A stretch of 64,000 bases of DNA from Leptidea sinapis (Eukaryota > Arthropoda > Insecta > Lepidoptera > Pieridae). The translations under genes were made by a program, and so were the position numbers. The notes under the pieces are model-generated. The model made no database searches. It saw only the letters and a list, made by a program, of their open reading frames with translations, and was not told the origin of the DNA. This document shows, in pieces, positions 1 through 10,163 of the stretch. Location of the stretch: positions 5,208,001 through 5,272,000 of the forward strand of contig NC_066301.1 in the NCBI RefSeq assembly GCF_905404315.1, read 5' to 3'. Positions within the stretch are counted from its first letter, which is position 1, and each line of letters opens with the position of its first letter.

Positions 1-92
1 CAAACACTCTTTGAACTGATTCTGATTCATCTTCCACCTCTTAGATATCATCATCACCATCTGGATGTGTGGTGTTCTTCATCAGTTGTATG
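1..92 (+). repeat. LINE-D fragment, degenerate C-terminal coding remnant
   Basis: In one frame this encodes a decayed version of the segment that reads HHLDVW in better copies at 58.9 and 63.7 kb. It is the far C-terminal part of a Jockey/CR1-like non-LTR retrotransposon reverse-transcriptase ORF. It continues off the left edge and loses similarity near 92. Confidence 0.5.
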
Positions 93-336
93 TGGTGTTT
101 TTTGCAACGAACTAAATAATTAAATGAGCTTTCTTAATATTAGACACATAACAGTTTAATATAAAGCGCATAATTAAGATCTTGTCTGGATTTGGCTTTA
201 ATAACGATTCCTACTCACACAAATAAAATTTGAAAACAAAAAATTTTAAAAAACAAAAAGGGACTCGAACCACGTCGAAGCCACAACCTGAGAATTGAAC
301 AAAGCATACAATATTTTATCAGCGATACGTCACTCT

Positions 337-405
337 AACGGTTGGCAGAGTTGGAAGTGTGCTCGCACGGAACGCGAGAGGTCACGGGTTCAAGGCCCGC
401 ATCAT
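337..405 (+). repeat. tRNA-like head of 304-bp unit 1
   Basis: Box A-like and box B-like RNA polymerase III promoter sequences sit about 45 bp apart. The acceptor stem does not pair and box B is altered (GGTTCAAGGCC), so this is tRNA-derived rather than a tRNA gene. Confidence 0.5.
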
Positions 406-640
406 TCATAAAATTTTGTTTTCAAACTTTATTTGTGTGATAATTCTCAGAAGTGAGGGTTATCACTTTAAACACATAAGAAATTGTTTAGGTTTCCAAG
501 AGCGAAATCTCGAGTCAATTTCCTAATATGCAAATATTTTGGTCGAGCAGGTTATCAACTGTAAAGTAGATGCTGTAGATGAGGCCACAACCTGAGATTT
601 GTACAAAGCATACAAGATTTTATCAACGATACGTCACTCA

Positions 641-703
641 AACGGTTGGCAAAGTTGAAAGTGCACGGAACACGATAGGTCGCGGGTTCGAGTCCCGCAT
701 CGT
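641..703 (+). repeat. tRNA-like head of 304-bp unit 2
   Basis: The second unit keeps an intact box B (GGGTTCGAGTCCC) but is shortened between boxes A and B. It could in principle act as an internal polymerase III promoter, although no cloverleaf is preserved. Confidence 0.5.
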
Positions 704-756
704 TCATAAAATTATGTTTTCAAATTTTATTTGTGTTATTAATCCCAGACGTCAGG

Positions 757-1173
757 TAACTTTTTTTATGGAATAGGAGGAAAAACGAGGGTACGGGTCA
801 CGTGGTGTTAAGTGATCACCGCCGCCCACAATCTCTTGCAGCACCAGAGGAATCACAGGAGCGTTGCTGGCCTTTAAGGAAGGAGTACGCGCTTTTTTTG
901 AAGGTACCCATGTCGTATCGTCGTATCGTCCCGTAAACACCGCACAAGGAAGCTCATTCGACAGCTTTGTCAAGAAGAAAGCTCCTTGAAAACCGCACTG
1001 TGGAGGAACGCCACACATCCAGCTGGTAGTGATGATATCCTAACTTGTGGCGTGTCGTGCGAAGGTGGAATTCAGCGGCAGGAATCAGTTTAAACAGCTC
1101 TTCGGAACACTCCCCGTGATAAATGCGGTAGAAGACACACAATGAAGCGACATCTCTACGCAACACCAAGTGA
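757..1173 (-). repeat. LINE-D 3' end (Jockey/CR1-like), 5' truncated
   Basis: Read on the minus strand, this covers the C-terminal coding end and 3' tail of the commonest LINE in the window. The order is RRDVAS, YHGECSEELF, a histidine-rich stretch ending LDVW, then a tail containing GTGATCACTTAACACC and ending in TCCTATTCCATAAAAAAA. The reading frame shifts near 1018, so it is a dead copy. The sharp A-rich end at 757-765 and 5' truncation fit target-primed reverse transcription. Confidence 0.8.
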
Positions 1174-1634
1174 ACATATTGAACTTCTGCTTTAAAAACA
1201 TAGCAAACTGTCTAAATTCCAACTCATAAAATAAAAATGGAATACCCCGTTTATTGAAGTTGAGTCAAAGAGTAGGCATTAAGAGATAATAATCGCGTCT
1301 CGTGCAGCCGCTTTAAAACATTAAATTCAAAACATTATTACAGCATCGTCACGTCGGTGTTCAGTACAATATTCGGCGGTGAGGCGAAACCCGCGATGTC
1401 GCCCCCTACCCCCATCAGATAAAGGGTAAACGTCGCAGATACAGATCGCTTGCCGATAACGTTTATTAGACACGGAAATTAGATTTAAAAATACTGATCG
1501 CATGTCTCGATGCCGATCGAGTCCGCCCGTAAATCTTTTCGATTTGATGTTGATATCGCAATCGATGAGTGCGTGATGCACGACTCCGGAGCAACGATTA
1601 AAAATTACAAAAAAATCTCTAAAAACAATTGTGT
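1174..1634. other. Unclassified single-copy-looking stretch
   Basis: It has no similarity to other parts of the window. Bases 1320-1590 are richer in G+C than the flanks and are open for 84 codons on the minus strand (1327-1581), but I see no domain, splice context or start that supports a gene. Confidence 0.4.
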
Positions 1635-1839
1635 AAACAATTTGTCATGTTTTTAAATTGATAGTCCTCACTTCTGGGATTAATACTCAAACAAAATTTG
1701 AAAACAAAATTTTATGAACGATGCGGGACTCGAACGAACGACCGCTCGCGTGGAAGAGCACTCGGCACGGAACGCGATGTTCGCGGGTTCGAGTCCCGCA
1801 TCGCTCATAAAATTTTGTTTTCAAATTTTATTTGTTTAA
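1635..1839. repeat. 304-bp tRNA-derived repeat, head-to-head palindrome
   Basis: A left arm (about 1688-1736, minus orientation) and a right arm (about 1786-1836, plus orientation) are near-perfect inverted copies. They cover box B and the AT-rich tail, around a 50-bp centre with box A-like sequence. The left end also carries the unit's downstream part (CTCACTTCTGGGATTAATAC). Box B GGGTTCGAGTCCC is intact on both strands. Confidence 0.75.
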
Positions 1840-2777
1840 CAATTGTGTTGCAATAGGAGAGGAGGGAGGTCCATGTTATCTTTTTTTCTTCTTCTTTGTT
1901 ACTGGTTATGAATACCTTCATTTTTACATTTATTTAAGTAAGTTTTTAACCTTGTAATCTAAATTAGTTTACATGTATCATGCTTTTGTCATACATTAAT
2001 GAATTACTTATTTGATTTTTATTCTTCGTACTCAAGTAGAAGTCTTACGTACCTCCAAAAAAAAAGGGCTTACACCGATCTAAATAGCTGGAAGCCCTGT
2101 GATTTCTCTTGTGCAAGAGAGTATGAACGACAGTGATGATCTAATGTCAGGTGACCTATTCGCTGGCCAATTCATAAAAAAAGTAAAATATACATCGTGT
2201 CTTTTTGATGAATCAATTTGAATAAATTACTTATAAAAGAAAATTCTCGAGCTCGAAATGTTTGCCTTAAAGAAAGGCGATTGATTCTAATTTCAAATGG
2301 AAATGTTTAACATAGATATATGTTGTATTTGTGTATAATCTTTGACCTTTTGACCGTTACGATATATCAAGAGACATAAGCTGATTGAGCAGACAGGGTA
2401 AGGAACCACAGTATTGTACAATCAATAAAAAAAATGCATATCGGACTCGATCGAACCGAGATTTCCGATTATAGTTAAACTAGCTTCACAATTATTTCCT
2501 TTTCTTGCTACATCAAGAAATATCAACTTCAATCTTGTTAAATAATATTGCATAACAGTCATTTGTTTCAAGCAACCTTCAGTTCTAGTTAACACCGGGG
2601 ATGTAATGACGAAAAACTTAGATTTGCTAACCAACTTCGAAAGAAGGAGATAAAATATAATGAATAGTGATTCTCTTTGTCGTGTCAAATGGTGTTAATT
2701 ATTTCATTATTTTTATTTGGAAGGGTATACTTCCAAATTGGTACCAATATAAGAAAATTACCCATTAACCTAAGTCA
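1840..2777. other. AT-rich stretch, nothing recognised
   Basis: No similarity to the repeat families seen elsewhere in the window, and no convincing coding segment. The 88-codon minus-strand opening at 2422-2688 shows no domain or splice context. Confidence 0.4.
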
Positions 2778-3024
2778 CCGATATAGCCCAAATGATTGCG
2801 AAACTGAAGTGGCAGTGGGCAGGCCACAAAGCTCGACGGAGAGATGGCCGTTGGGGCAGTAAAGTCCTCGAATTGAAGACGTAGTGTTGATTGGTTCCCC
2901 ACAAGATGGACCGACGATCGCCGGAACAGGTTGGATGAGGGCAGCGCAGGACCGATCGTCATGACGATTTTTGGGGGAGGCTTTTGTCCAGCAGTGGACG
3001 CCTTTCAGCTGAAATGATGATGAA
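2778..3024 (+). repeat. RTE-like LINE, C-terminal coding end and tail
   Basis: The plus strand encodes AKLKWQWAGH and then RRDGRWGSKVLE. This is the characteristic C-terminal segment of insect RTE-type reverse-transcriptase ORFs. It is followed in other frames by WTDDR- and QQWT-like stretches and a GATGATGA tail. Frameshifts after about 2870 show it is inactive. A related tail lies at 52265-52350. Confidence 0.75.
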
Positions 3025-4520
3025 AAAGAAAATTCGAATTTTTACATTTAATAGATTTACTTTTACACTTTAGTGTCGCAACCATCAAAATATATAGTTA
3101 CATAGAGCACGATAAAAAGGAAACGTAAATATTAGGTAATTAAAATATTTATTATAAGTTTATATAACTTGAGAGAAGTATTGATATTGACGTGAGGTAG
3201 TTATGAGATGAAATTTGATGAAACTAATACCATTGAATGACCTCCCAATATTACTTCACAGGAAATTTCCTTCACAGTACAATAAAACGGAAATTGATAA
3301 CCATTAATTAAGAAACAATCGCAAAACAAAATGTTTCGGGCACAAAAGCAAGGATACAGCCAACTTAAGGGGCGAAAATATACCGCAATATTGAAAAAAA
3401 AAACGGATGTGTCGATAATTACCCGTGTGATTCGTCCCTCGGCCATCGATTGCGGGAAAAAAGCGTATTGTGTGCGAACAATGGGCCGAGATTTCTCGTC
3501 GTGTTTTCATAGCGCTGCTGGGGGGTGAAAAATAGCACCCCCGGGCGATTATGTGTAGGTACCCTCGCGTACGGCGCTCAGCGAAATACGCCATTGTCAT
3601 GCTAATCTTTTATGTATTTCACGATTATTGTGCAAGCCTACATGATGCTATGTGCTTCTATATAGCATTTTTTAGAACCGTTAGTCGAGTGATTTTTTCG
3701 TCCTTCGAGTAACGTAACGTAGTAAATTCAGTTAACGTTGTTGGGTTGGGTAAAGATATTGCTTTCCAAAAATTTCTTTTGAAAAATAACATCTACTTCC
3801 GTAACGGGGTCCACATATAGATAGGTTGTTAAATAGAGTCTGCTCTGCAGCTTAACTGACATTGAAACAGCCCGGTTAAACGGACTAGTAAAAAAGAAGG
3901 ACTCCGCGCCGTGATATTAGCAAGTAAAGCACCTTTATGCAACCGACATATAAACTATTTTAGTTCTCCATTTAATAATTTTTATTCCAATAAATCTATC
4001 ATGCAACAGCTGGCAAAGCAAATTGACTTCCATCGGACTTTGTACATCCGTAATCCGCGCGGCGTATCAATAATTTAATTTCAGAGCCCCAACAACGGGT
4101 CGTCAGCTATCAATTAATTGTTATAATCATGTATTTTGCACCCTTGCACCTAATTCAGGGGTGCCATAGATGTTCGTTATATTTGCGATCCCCTTTTCTA
4201 TATAAAGATATATAAATAAAACATAAAGCAATAATAAATAAATTTTATTGAAGTGATTACTCCTTATGGGAGGGTAAACCGATTCGTAACGTAACGCGTT
4301 ACGGCGCCAGTCTGTCTGTCATCCCTATCTCTCACGCATACGGCAGCATCCGCCTGTCTGTCACTAACCAATTGTTACTTTTATAGAATGAAATAATGAT
4401 ACTAATAATGTACACACACAAAAAACTAATTTACATGTTCAAGAACTGTAACTAAGAATAAAATATATTATATAATCAATAAAATGTTTTATTAATAAAT
4501 AACCTTTCCTTATATTATCA
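3025..4520. other. Unclassified stretch with a GC-richer island
   Basis: Bases about 3320-3600 are clearly richer in G+C than the surroundings and are open on both strands (plus 3331-3528, minus 3304-3600). Overlapping opposite openings argue against coding. This could be a conserved noncoding or promoter-type element. The rest is AT-rich with nothing recognised. Confidence 0.35.
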
Positions 4521-4640
4521 TCTAATATATAAAATTCTCGTGTCATGGTGCTCCTCCGAAACGGCTTAACCGATTCTCATGAAATTTTGAATGCATATGC
4601 CGAACGAGATGACAGATTTTCGATTTCAGTTTGAAAAAAA
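4521..4640 (+). mobile_element. Helitron-like 5' end, truncated
   Basis: It starts with TC after an A, in TCTAATATATAAAATTCTCG, the same start as the complete element at 24032. It continues with the family body (CTCCGAAACGGCTTAACC and ATGAAATTTTGA) and then loses similarity. The hairpin-plus-CTAG 3' end is absent downstream. Confidence 0.7.
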
Positions 4641-5302
4641 AAAAACCTTTATTTCAACAAATAAAATAATGTTTAATGGAAACTAATCTATTTTTACGAG
4701 TCTTCTTTGATTACTCCCGAAAGCGCACGTAGTTGAAGGTGTCATGGCGGCCGATTGTGACGTAACGCCCTCATAAATCAATGAAAACGCGTCATATCAA
4801 CCAAATTTTTGAGCGTCCTAGTGATAATAACTGAGGCGTCACATTATTGATGTTTCAGTTAAAATAGACGTATTTTATACTTTTATTCTAATGAATATCT
4901 TAATAATAATCTTAATATTTACATCAAAATCATCATGTTCAAGACAAATTTATACATAAGTAATAATAATAATTTTTCATATTCATTTTTCAGACATTTT
5001 ATTTAGTCCACAGTTGATAAACATTATTATAATGCCAAATTTTATAAAGATAAATATCCATATAGATGAAAAGTTAGTTTTTTATATCTACGCAGGTTAG
5101 CGTTTCTTTTTTTTTCGTGCATAATTATTGTTCTTAACAAGGGACAGAACGGGCAGATGGTCCATTCGAGCGCAAAGACCAACATTAATCTATTAGTTCA
5201 GTATTCTATGCCAATACGAATATATAAGAACTGTAGAGGCAGCATTTAAGCCAGCACCACTTAAAGGACCCGTTCTTATATTATCATTCATCTTGTGTTG
5301 CA
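4641..5302. other. AT-rich stretch, nothing recognised
   Basis: Low-complexity A/T tracts and short ATA-rich runs. No repeat family or coding segment identified. Confidence 0.35.
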
Positions 5303-5578
5303 ACAGTGAGAGGCGCCTTTGCACAGAATGCCGGTTAGATTGTACCACAACGGCGCCTATTTCTGTCGTGAAGCTGTAATATGTAAACATTACTGTATTT
5401 CGGTCTGAAGGGCGCCGTAGCTAGTGAAATTATTGGGCAAATGAGACTTAACATCTTATTTCCAAATTTTTGGGTTTTTCAAGAATCCTGAGCGGCACTG
5501 CATTGTAATGGGCAGGGCGTATCAATTACCATCAGCTGAACGTCCTGCTCGTCTCGTCCCTTATTTCATATAAAAAAC
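5303..5578 (+). repeat. R290 SINE-like repeat
   Basis: This is one of about a dozen copies of a ~290-bp family that I call R290. In order a copy has CCTTTGCACAGGATGCCGG, GGCGCCTATTTCTGCCG, GGGCGCCGTAGCTAGTG, a hairpin built from GCCGCTCAG and CTGAGCGGC, then CAGCTGAACGTCCTGC and a T-rich end leading into an A-tail. This copy has lost the left half of the hairpin but keeps the right half and the A-tail. No coding capacity. It may be a SINE or the 3' end of an unseen LINE. Confidence 0.8.
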
Positions 5579-5960
5579 AGAGCAAGAGCGGTACCAATGG
5601 TTGATATCATCAGTTTGCAAAAAGCTAGAGTCACAAGTAGTGGAAAGTGAAAAAACCAATCGCCCATTCTGTCATGTATCTATAATACTAGAGAACAAGA
5701 GAGGTCTTTAAGTTGGGAGAAAACTCTATAAACCTGAAGGTTCTTAAATTATATCGGTTCGGGAGCAGTTTAAAGAAAATTGAATGAGCAATAGACAATT
5801 TGAAAACTCTTTGCATGAACAAGCATAATTAAGATTTAATCCGACCATAACCAGTTTTAATTCTGAACAGAATGATCACAGTGGTATTATAAAAGACCAC
5901 CCGATACCATCACACTGCATCTGGCTGTCGTGAATATCTCATCGAGAGAAAATAACTAAT
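5579..5960. other. Stretch with nothing recognised
   Basis: A spacer between the R290 copy and the SINE. No repeat or coding signal seen. Confidence 0.35.
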
Positions 5961-6214
5961 GACGACCCCTATAGCCCAGTGGTTAGTGACCCTGCCTACT
6001 GAAATAGAGGTCCCGGGTTCGAATCCCGGTAGGTGCAATCATTTATATGATGAACATGAATGTTTGTTTCCGAGTCAATGGATGTTTATTTGAATTTATA
6101 TAAGTATGTTATTGTTTTGAATATATCGTTGTCTTGCACCCATAGTACACGTTATGCCTAGTTCGGGGCATGATAATTTGTATAAGAGTGTGTCAATATT
6201 AATTATTATTATTA
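5961..6214 (+). repeat. tRNA-derived SINE, near full length
   Basis: The tRNA-like head has box A (TAGCCCAGTGGTTAG, 5972-5986) and an intact box B (GGGTTCGAATCC, about 6015-6026). The body follows, with ATTTATATGATGAACATGAA, CGTTGTCTTGCACCCATAG and GTGTGTCAATATTAATTATT, ending in a short (TTA)n tail. Minus-strand copies at 28325, 29248 and 55905 share head, body and tail in the same order, which defines the element. Confidence 0.85.
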
Positions 6215-6285
6215 ATCTTCCTTCTACTTTGTAATAGCAAAACAACAAATCAAAGCCTAGATAGGAACATAATCGAACTGAAGTA

Positions 6286-6621
6286 TTGAAACAGATAACG
6301 CTATTAAACGTGATAGGCGTATCACTCAGAAGACCCAAATATCACCCCAACAGTTTAATACCCGGGAGACCAAGAAACCCATCCCGGCTAATCCGTCGTA
6401 CCGTTATGAATAGTAAAAGTGATGGCTCTATTCATGAGGGGCTGCGGGGTGAAGGGCGACGACCAAGGGAGGCAGGGCAGCGGGCGCTACAATTTAATAA
6501 AGACCGGCTCGTCGGACAACCCTCGCGGATTCATTACGCACAAGGGGTGGCTAATGATACCTTGCGTCGTAGACAAGGAACTAATAGACGGAACAAAGTA
6601 GCGGCCAAAATTGAGGCATAA
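6286..6621 (+). other. GC-richer open region, unrecognised
   Basis: It is open for 111 codons on the plus strand, with an overlapping 60-codon frame (6419-6601), and is clearly richer in G+C than its flanks. The translation is rich in Arg, Gly and Gln and has no domain I recognise. No splice sites were found that would place it in a gene. It may be a decayed transposon ORF or an uncharacterised exon, and ends just before a LINE-B tail. Confidence 0.3.
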
Positions 6622-6694
6622 ATTTTTGTATACGTGGTCGTTTTTGATTTGCAATAATAATTGATTTCATATCGTATTTTGAATAAAAATATTT

Positions 6695-6852
6695 TATTTT
6701 GAATAAAATTGATTCCTTTAGAATTCTTTTTGATGTCATTTCTAATAAACAAATGGCGCTCTGAGATAGAAGAAACGGCGCAAGAAACTCTCCCAGCATT
6801 CTTTTTTTGCGCTCTTTTTAATAAAAATATACAATATTGTACATAGGCGCCA
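6695..6852 (-). repeat. LINE-B 3' UTR fragment
   Basis: On the minus strand it carries the LINE-B 3' signature: GCTGGGAGAGTTTCTTGCG, then GAGCGCCATTTG, then GGAATCAATTTT. It matches the 3' half of copies at 34303 and 59915. It is 5' truncated. Confidence 0.75.
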
Positions 6853-7004
6853 CTAAAAGTATCGGGAATGGAATATTTCCACTGTTCCTGTCACATTTAA
6901 ATCTTTTTAATTGAAAACTCCTTGGTGTTGAAAATCGCATACCATTTATTTATTTAAGAACAGAATCTCGGTCTTGTCACAAGGTCTTGTCAAACTTGTT
7001 TAGT

Positions 7005-7545
7005 CGTTGAGAAAATGGAATTGACTCGAGAAAATTTATTATGACTTTCGAAGTGGTTTAACACAAAAACAGTGTGTTGACCGGATGATTTCTGCATTTG
7101 GTGATGAAGCCCCATCCAAAACCACAATTAATCGCTGCTTGCTGAATTTTAACGTGGACGTGTCAAGCTCAGTGATGATCCCCGTCAAGGTCGTCCAAAA
7201 ACTGCAGTCACCAAAGAAGACGTTGATGCTGTGCGTAAGCTGATTGAGGAAGATAGACATGTGACATACCGCGAAATTCAGTCAACTTTAGACATTGGCA
7301 TGAGTCAAATACCAATAATCTTGCATGAACAATTAGGTGTAAAAAAGTTGTTTTCCCGATGGATACCGCATTTGCTCTGTGAAGAGCAAAAAGCGGCACA
7401 GGTCGTTTCTGAACTCCGTAAAGAGAACTGCAACCGCCGCGTCATCCTCCATCACGACAATGCGAGTTCTCACACCGCGCACAGAACAAAAGACTTTTTA
7501 GAGCAAGAAAAGATAGAACCATCCGCCGTACAGCCATACAACTTT
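7005..7545 (+). pseudogene. mariner transposase, centre deleted
   Basis: The plus strand encodes a mariner-type transposase (cut-and-paste DNA transposition). The N-terminal helix-turn-helix region is visible (YYDFRSGLTQKQC, RMISAFGDEAPSK), then RKLIEEDRHVTYREI and the linker WIPH (about 7361). At about 7400 the frame jumps directly to a C-terminal part with NRRVILHHDNASSHTA, which contains the second catalytic Asp (HDN). Roughly 100 residues with the first catalytic Asp are missing. Further frame damage lies near 7165, and similarity ends after about 7530, before the third Asp. It is a dead copy. Similarity to known mariners is recalled from family knowledge, not searched. Confidence 0.9.
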
Positions 7546-7605
7546 AACAGTATTATGTACAACTTTACACACAGACGTCCTGATTGATAATCTTACTAGT
7601 ACTTT

Positions 7606-7913
7606 GACCAGTGGGAGGCACCTTTGCACAGGATGCCGGCTAGATTATGGGTATCACAACAGCGCCTATTTCTACCGTGAAGCGGTAATGTGTAAGCATT
7701 ACTATATTTCGGTCTGAAGGGTAGCTGTGAAATTACTGGATAAATGAGACTTAACATCTTATGTGTCAAGGTGACGAGCGCAGGTGTGGTGCCACTCGGG
7801 AATTTCGGGTTTATCAAGAATCCCGAGCGGCACTGCATTGTAATGCAGGACGTATCAATTACCATCAGCTGAACGTCCTGCTCATCTCACCCTTTATTAT
7901 TATAAAAAAAATA
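7606..7913 (+). repeat. R290 SINE-like repeat, near full length
   Basis: One of the most complete copies. It runs from CAGTGGGAGGCACC through both hairpin halves (near 7785 and 7825) to the A-tail at about 7905-7913. It starts 60 bp after the mariner remnant. Confidence 0.85.
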
Positions 7914-8640
7914 CTAAAATGATGACTATGTGTTGAATTTATATGCTGTTGTTTCGATATGCAAAGATTTTAACAAAATATAAGATAAACTTTATTCACT
8001 CGATCGCAGCGCCACCTACCAGCATCGATTGTAAATTTAAGCTATGTATAAAAAAAACCAAGAATGATGAACCAATGAGAGTGCAGTTCTGCCAAACTTA
8101 AATAAATAAAAACAGCTGTGTGTGTGTGTTACTACTAAGGTCGCTTAGATCCCATGACAGGACTAAAATTTTATCAAGGGAAGTAAAGTCCAACGAGTGG
8201 GTCGAGTCGAACCGACTTTAACCCAACGAGCGGAACCGAACATAGCCGAGGATGATAGCTCAATATTATTAAACATTCATAAAATAAAGTCCTTAGCGCA
8301 TCTATAGAAGTTTTCACTTCAATTATTTTCATAAATATAGATATGTCAGTTGGGCAGTACGCTCCGTCTGCACGCGTTGACAGCTCTACCGAAATAGCGA
8401 GAGTTGTTGTCTCATCTATAATTCAGAGCAGGATCTGCGTTTTGGATTTGCGTTAATAATTGATAGTGAAATCAATATGCTCACGCTAACACTGCCGGTA
8501 CTATTATTATGCTGAATTATCTCCTAAGTTTTTTACTGTCCTTTCGTAGAGTAGCGAAATGACGTTGGCTTCTTTAGTAGCTGTACGTGTGTAAGCCGGC
8601 TTTTAGTTTTCACGTCCTCTTATGGAAAAGAGTGAAACTG
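7914..8640. other. Stretch with nothing recognised
   Basis: Mixed-composition sequence with a short (TG)n run at about 8117-8129. No repeat family or gene seen. Confidence 0.3.
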
Positions 8641-8649
8641 GCTTGTCAT

Positions 8650-8735
8650 AATGGACACAACATTCAGTCAAACGGCTTAACCTATTTGTATGAAATTTTG
8701 TGTGCATATCGGGTCGGTCTAATAATTTTTTATAC
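8650..8735 (+). mobile_element. Helitron-like internal fragment
   Basis: It contains the body motif of the Helitron family (AACGGCTTAACCTATTTG, ATGAAATTTTGTGTGCATAT, GGGTCGGTCTAATAA), in the same order as the complete copy at 24032. Confidence 0.6.
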
Positions 8736-8784
8736 GTATTTTTGTATTTTTATACGCTTTATATTATTAGCTTCACCTGTATGT

Positions 8785-8888
8785 TTGTAACCGACTTCTT
8801 TGGGCGCGATTTTGACCCACTTGAAACGGCTAGATTTCGTTCAAACTTTGTAGATTTATCGGGTACCGATGACATCACACTAATTTGA
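8785..8888 (+). mobile_element. CCGACTTC-family MITE fragment
   Basis: It starts GTAACCGACTTCTTTGGGCG and contains GATTTTGACCCACTTGAAAC and CGTTCAAACTTTGTAGATTT. The same internal block is found inverted at 14165-14270. Only one terminus is visible. Confidence 0.55.
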
Positions 8889-9136
8889 TAAAATTATTCA
8901 ATTTTTCAATTTGCAAAATATAGTAATATAATAATAGGCAGGAATTGATGTTAAAGTACTTAATAGTTTTAAAAATACGCTTTTATAGAAAATTTAACTA
9001 AAAAATGAAAAACAAATAATAGTTAAAAAAAACTAAAAAGCACGCTTTACATAAAATTCAACTAAAAATAGAAAATTACATTTTTTTTACACTATTTTCA
9101 ATTTATTTATTTTTTAACTATTATTTATTATTTTAT

Positions 9137-9228
9137 TATGATTCAGCATTAAAAAATACATACAAGTTCAAAGTTTAACGCATCTATGATCAACACCTCT
9201 ATTTGTATCGTGATTTTTATATTATTAT
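9137..9228 (+). mobile_element. Helitron-like 3' internal fragment
   Basis: GATTCAGCATTAAAAAATAC and ATGATCAACACCTCTATTTG match the downstream half of the Helitron family body seen at about 24225-24305. The terminal hairpin does not follow directly. Confidence 0.55.
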
Positions 9229-9357
9229 GTTCCATCTACAGATCCGCACTAGGGGTGCAAGATCGAATACATTAATTGTAATACGATAAATTTAAAGTAT
9301 GATATATTTGATAGATCGAGTCTGGTTGGGTCCGAAATAGTCGAGTTAGCAAGTCTT

Positions 9358-9738
9358 GTGTGGGGCGATGTATATTACAACGATTTACAACAAGATCCCA
9401 GAAAAAAAAATGTTCAAAACAAAAGTATTACGTTATTCAAAAGAATAGTTAAAAAACGTTTGTGTGGTAAAGGTTACTATAACATAAATGACTTTCTTAA
9501 TGATACCGCAAATTGGGAATGGAGCGACCGCCCTCAGTCTATTAAATAATAAGTTTAATTGTACAATGTTACTTTGTAAACATATTTTTTGATGAAGAAA
9601 AAAAAAGCCCGCTGAGTTTGTTGCGCCCGTTCTTCTCAGGCCTGAGGCATTCATTGCGGAATGGGTGGTAGGTTTTAGTTTTTTTGACTTTCAATAAGTG
9701 AGGTCACATCCTATTTTGAATAAAAAAAATTGAATTTG
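9358..9738 (+). repeat. LINE-A C-terminal coding end plus 3' UTR
   Basis: The frame 9358-9549 encodes a segment typical of the very C-terminus of Jockey/CR1-like reverse-transcriptase ORFs: KRIVKKRLCGKGYYNINDFL, then WEW and a stop at 9547. No ATG begins this frame, so it is a 5'-truncated insertion. The 3' UTR follows (GCCCGCTGAGTTTGTTGCGC, TCAGGCCTGAGGCATTCATT) and ends in GAATAAAAAAAATTGAATTT. Minus and plus copies of this 3' UTR lie at 15610 and 23060. Confidence 0.8.
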
Positions 9739-9830
9739 AATCGATCGTCATCTTACACCCCAAAAATTTTATTTATTGAATTTTTTGCTATTAATGTATA
9801 TGGCAAAACAACGTTTGCTGGGTCAGCTAG
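9739..9830 (+). mobile_element. Helitron-like 3' end
   Basis: The block from CACCCCAAAAATTTTATTTA runs into the terminal hairpin GGCAAA/TTTGCT and GGGTCAGCTAG, followed by T. CTAG before T is the expected Helitron 3' terminus. It abuts the LINE-A tail, so one element may have inserted into the other. Confidence 0.75.
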
Positions 9831-10163
9831 TAATGTATAAAAAGCAAATCCAATAGTAATATCGCAATAAAATTCGATGACGTAACTAGCGATAAAAGCT
9901 GATTAAGACAAAAGCATGTTTACCATATAGGCAGGCTGTATCGCCTTGCCGATGAATTACTCAACAAAATACTACTAAGTTACTTTTTGTCTAAAAATAA
10001 TTACCAGAAATACTTAACAAAGTAAGAATTTACTTAAATAATATTATTACCCTCATATAGTATTGCCATTGCTGTACTTATCTGACATACTTGAGTTATC
10101 CGCCTTCAAATAGAATTTATACAATCTAAAAATGTATAATATATAATGAGAATTTTTATACAA

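Larger units (their letters stand above)
215..750 (+). repeat. Tandem 304-bp tRNA-derived repeat, about 1.5 units
   Basis: The motif GCCACAACCTGAG recurs at 280 and 584, giving a period of 304 bp. Each unit has a tRNA-like box A (GGTTGGCAGAG, near 340 and 643) and box B (GGGTTCGAGTCCC-like, near 386 and 684). These are followed by an AT-rich tail containing TTGTTTTCAAA. Bases 215-275 hold an inverted copy of the tail, so the array begins with a small head-to-head junction. Related units lie at 1635-1839 and 40829-41133. I read it as a tRNA-derived SINE that has become satellite-like; it is not a working tRNA gene. Confidence 0.75.

Noticed and set aside
337..405. A functional tRNA gene
   Set aside because: Box A and B are present but no acceptor or anticodon stem pairs, and the unit is repeated with diverged heads, so it is tRNA-derived repeat DNA.
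215..750. A CRISPR-like or bacterial repeat array
   Set aside because: The period is 304 bp with internal polymerase III boxes, and the whole window has eukaryotic splice sites and LINE, SINE and mariner families.
1378..1405. A second ribozyme-like word (GGCGAAACCCGCG)
   Set aside because: There is no CUGA box, stem II or stem I partner around it, so the GGCGAAAC word alone is not informative.
5961..6035. A functional tRNA gene at the SINE head
   Set aside because: Box A/B spacing is tRNA-like, but the same head, body and (TTA)n tail recur at 28325, 29248 and 55905, so it is a SINE.
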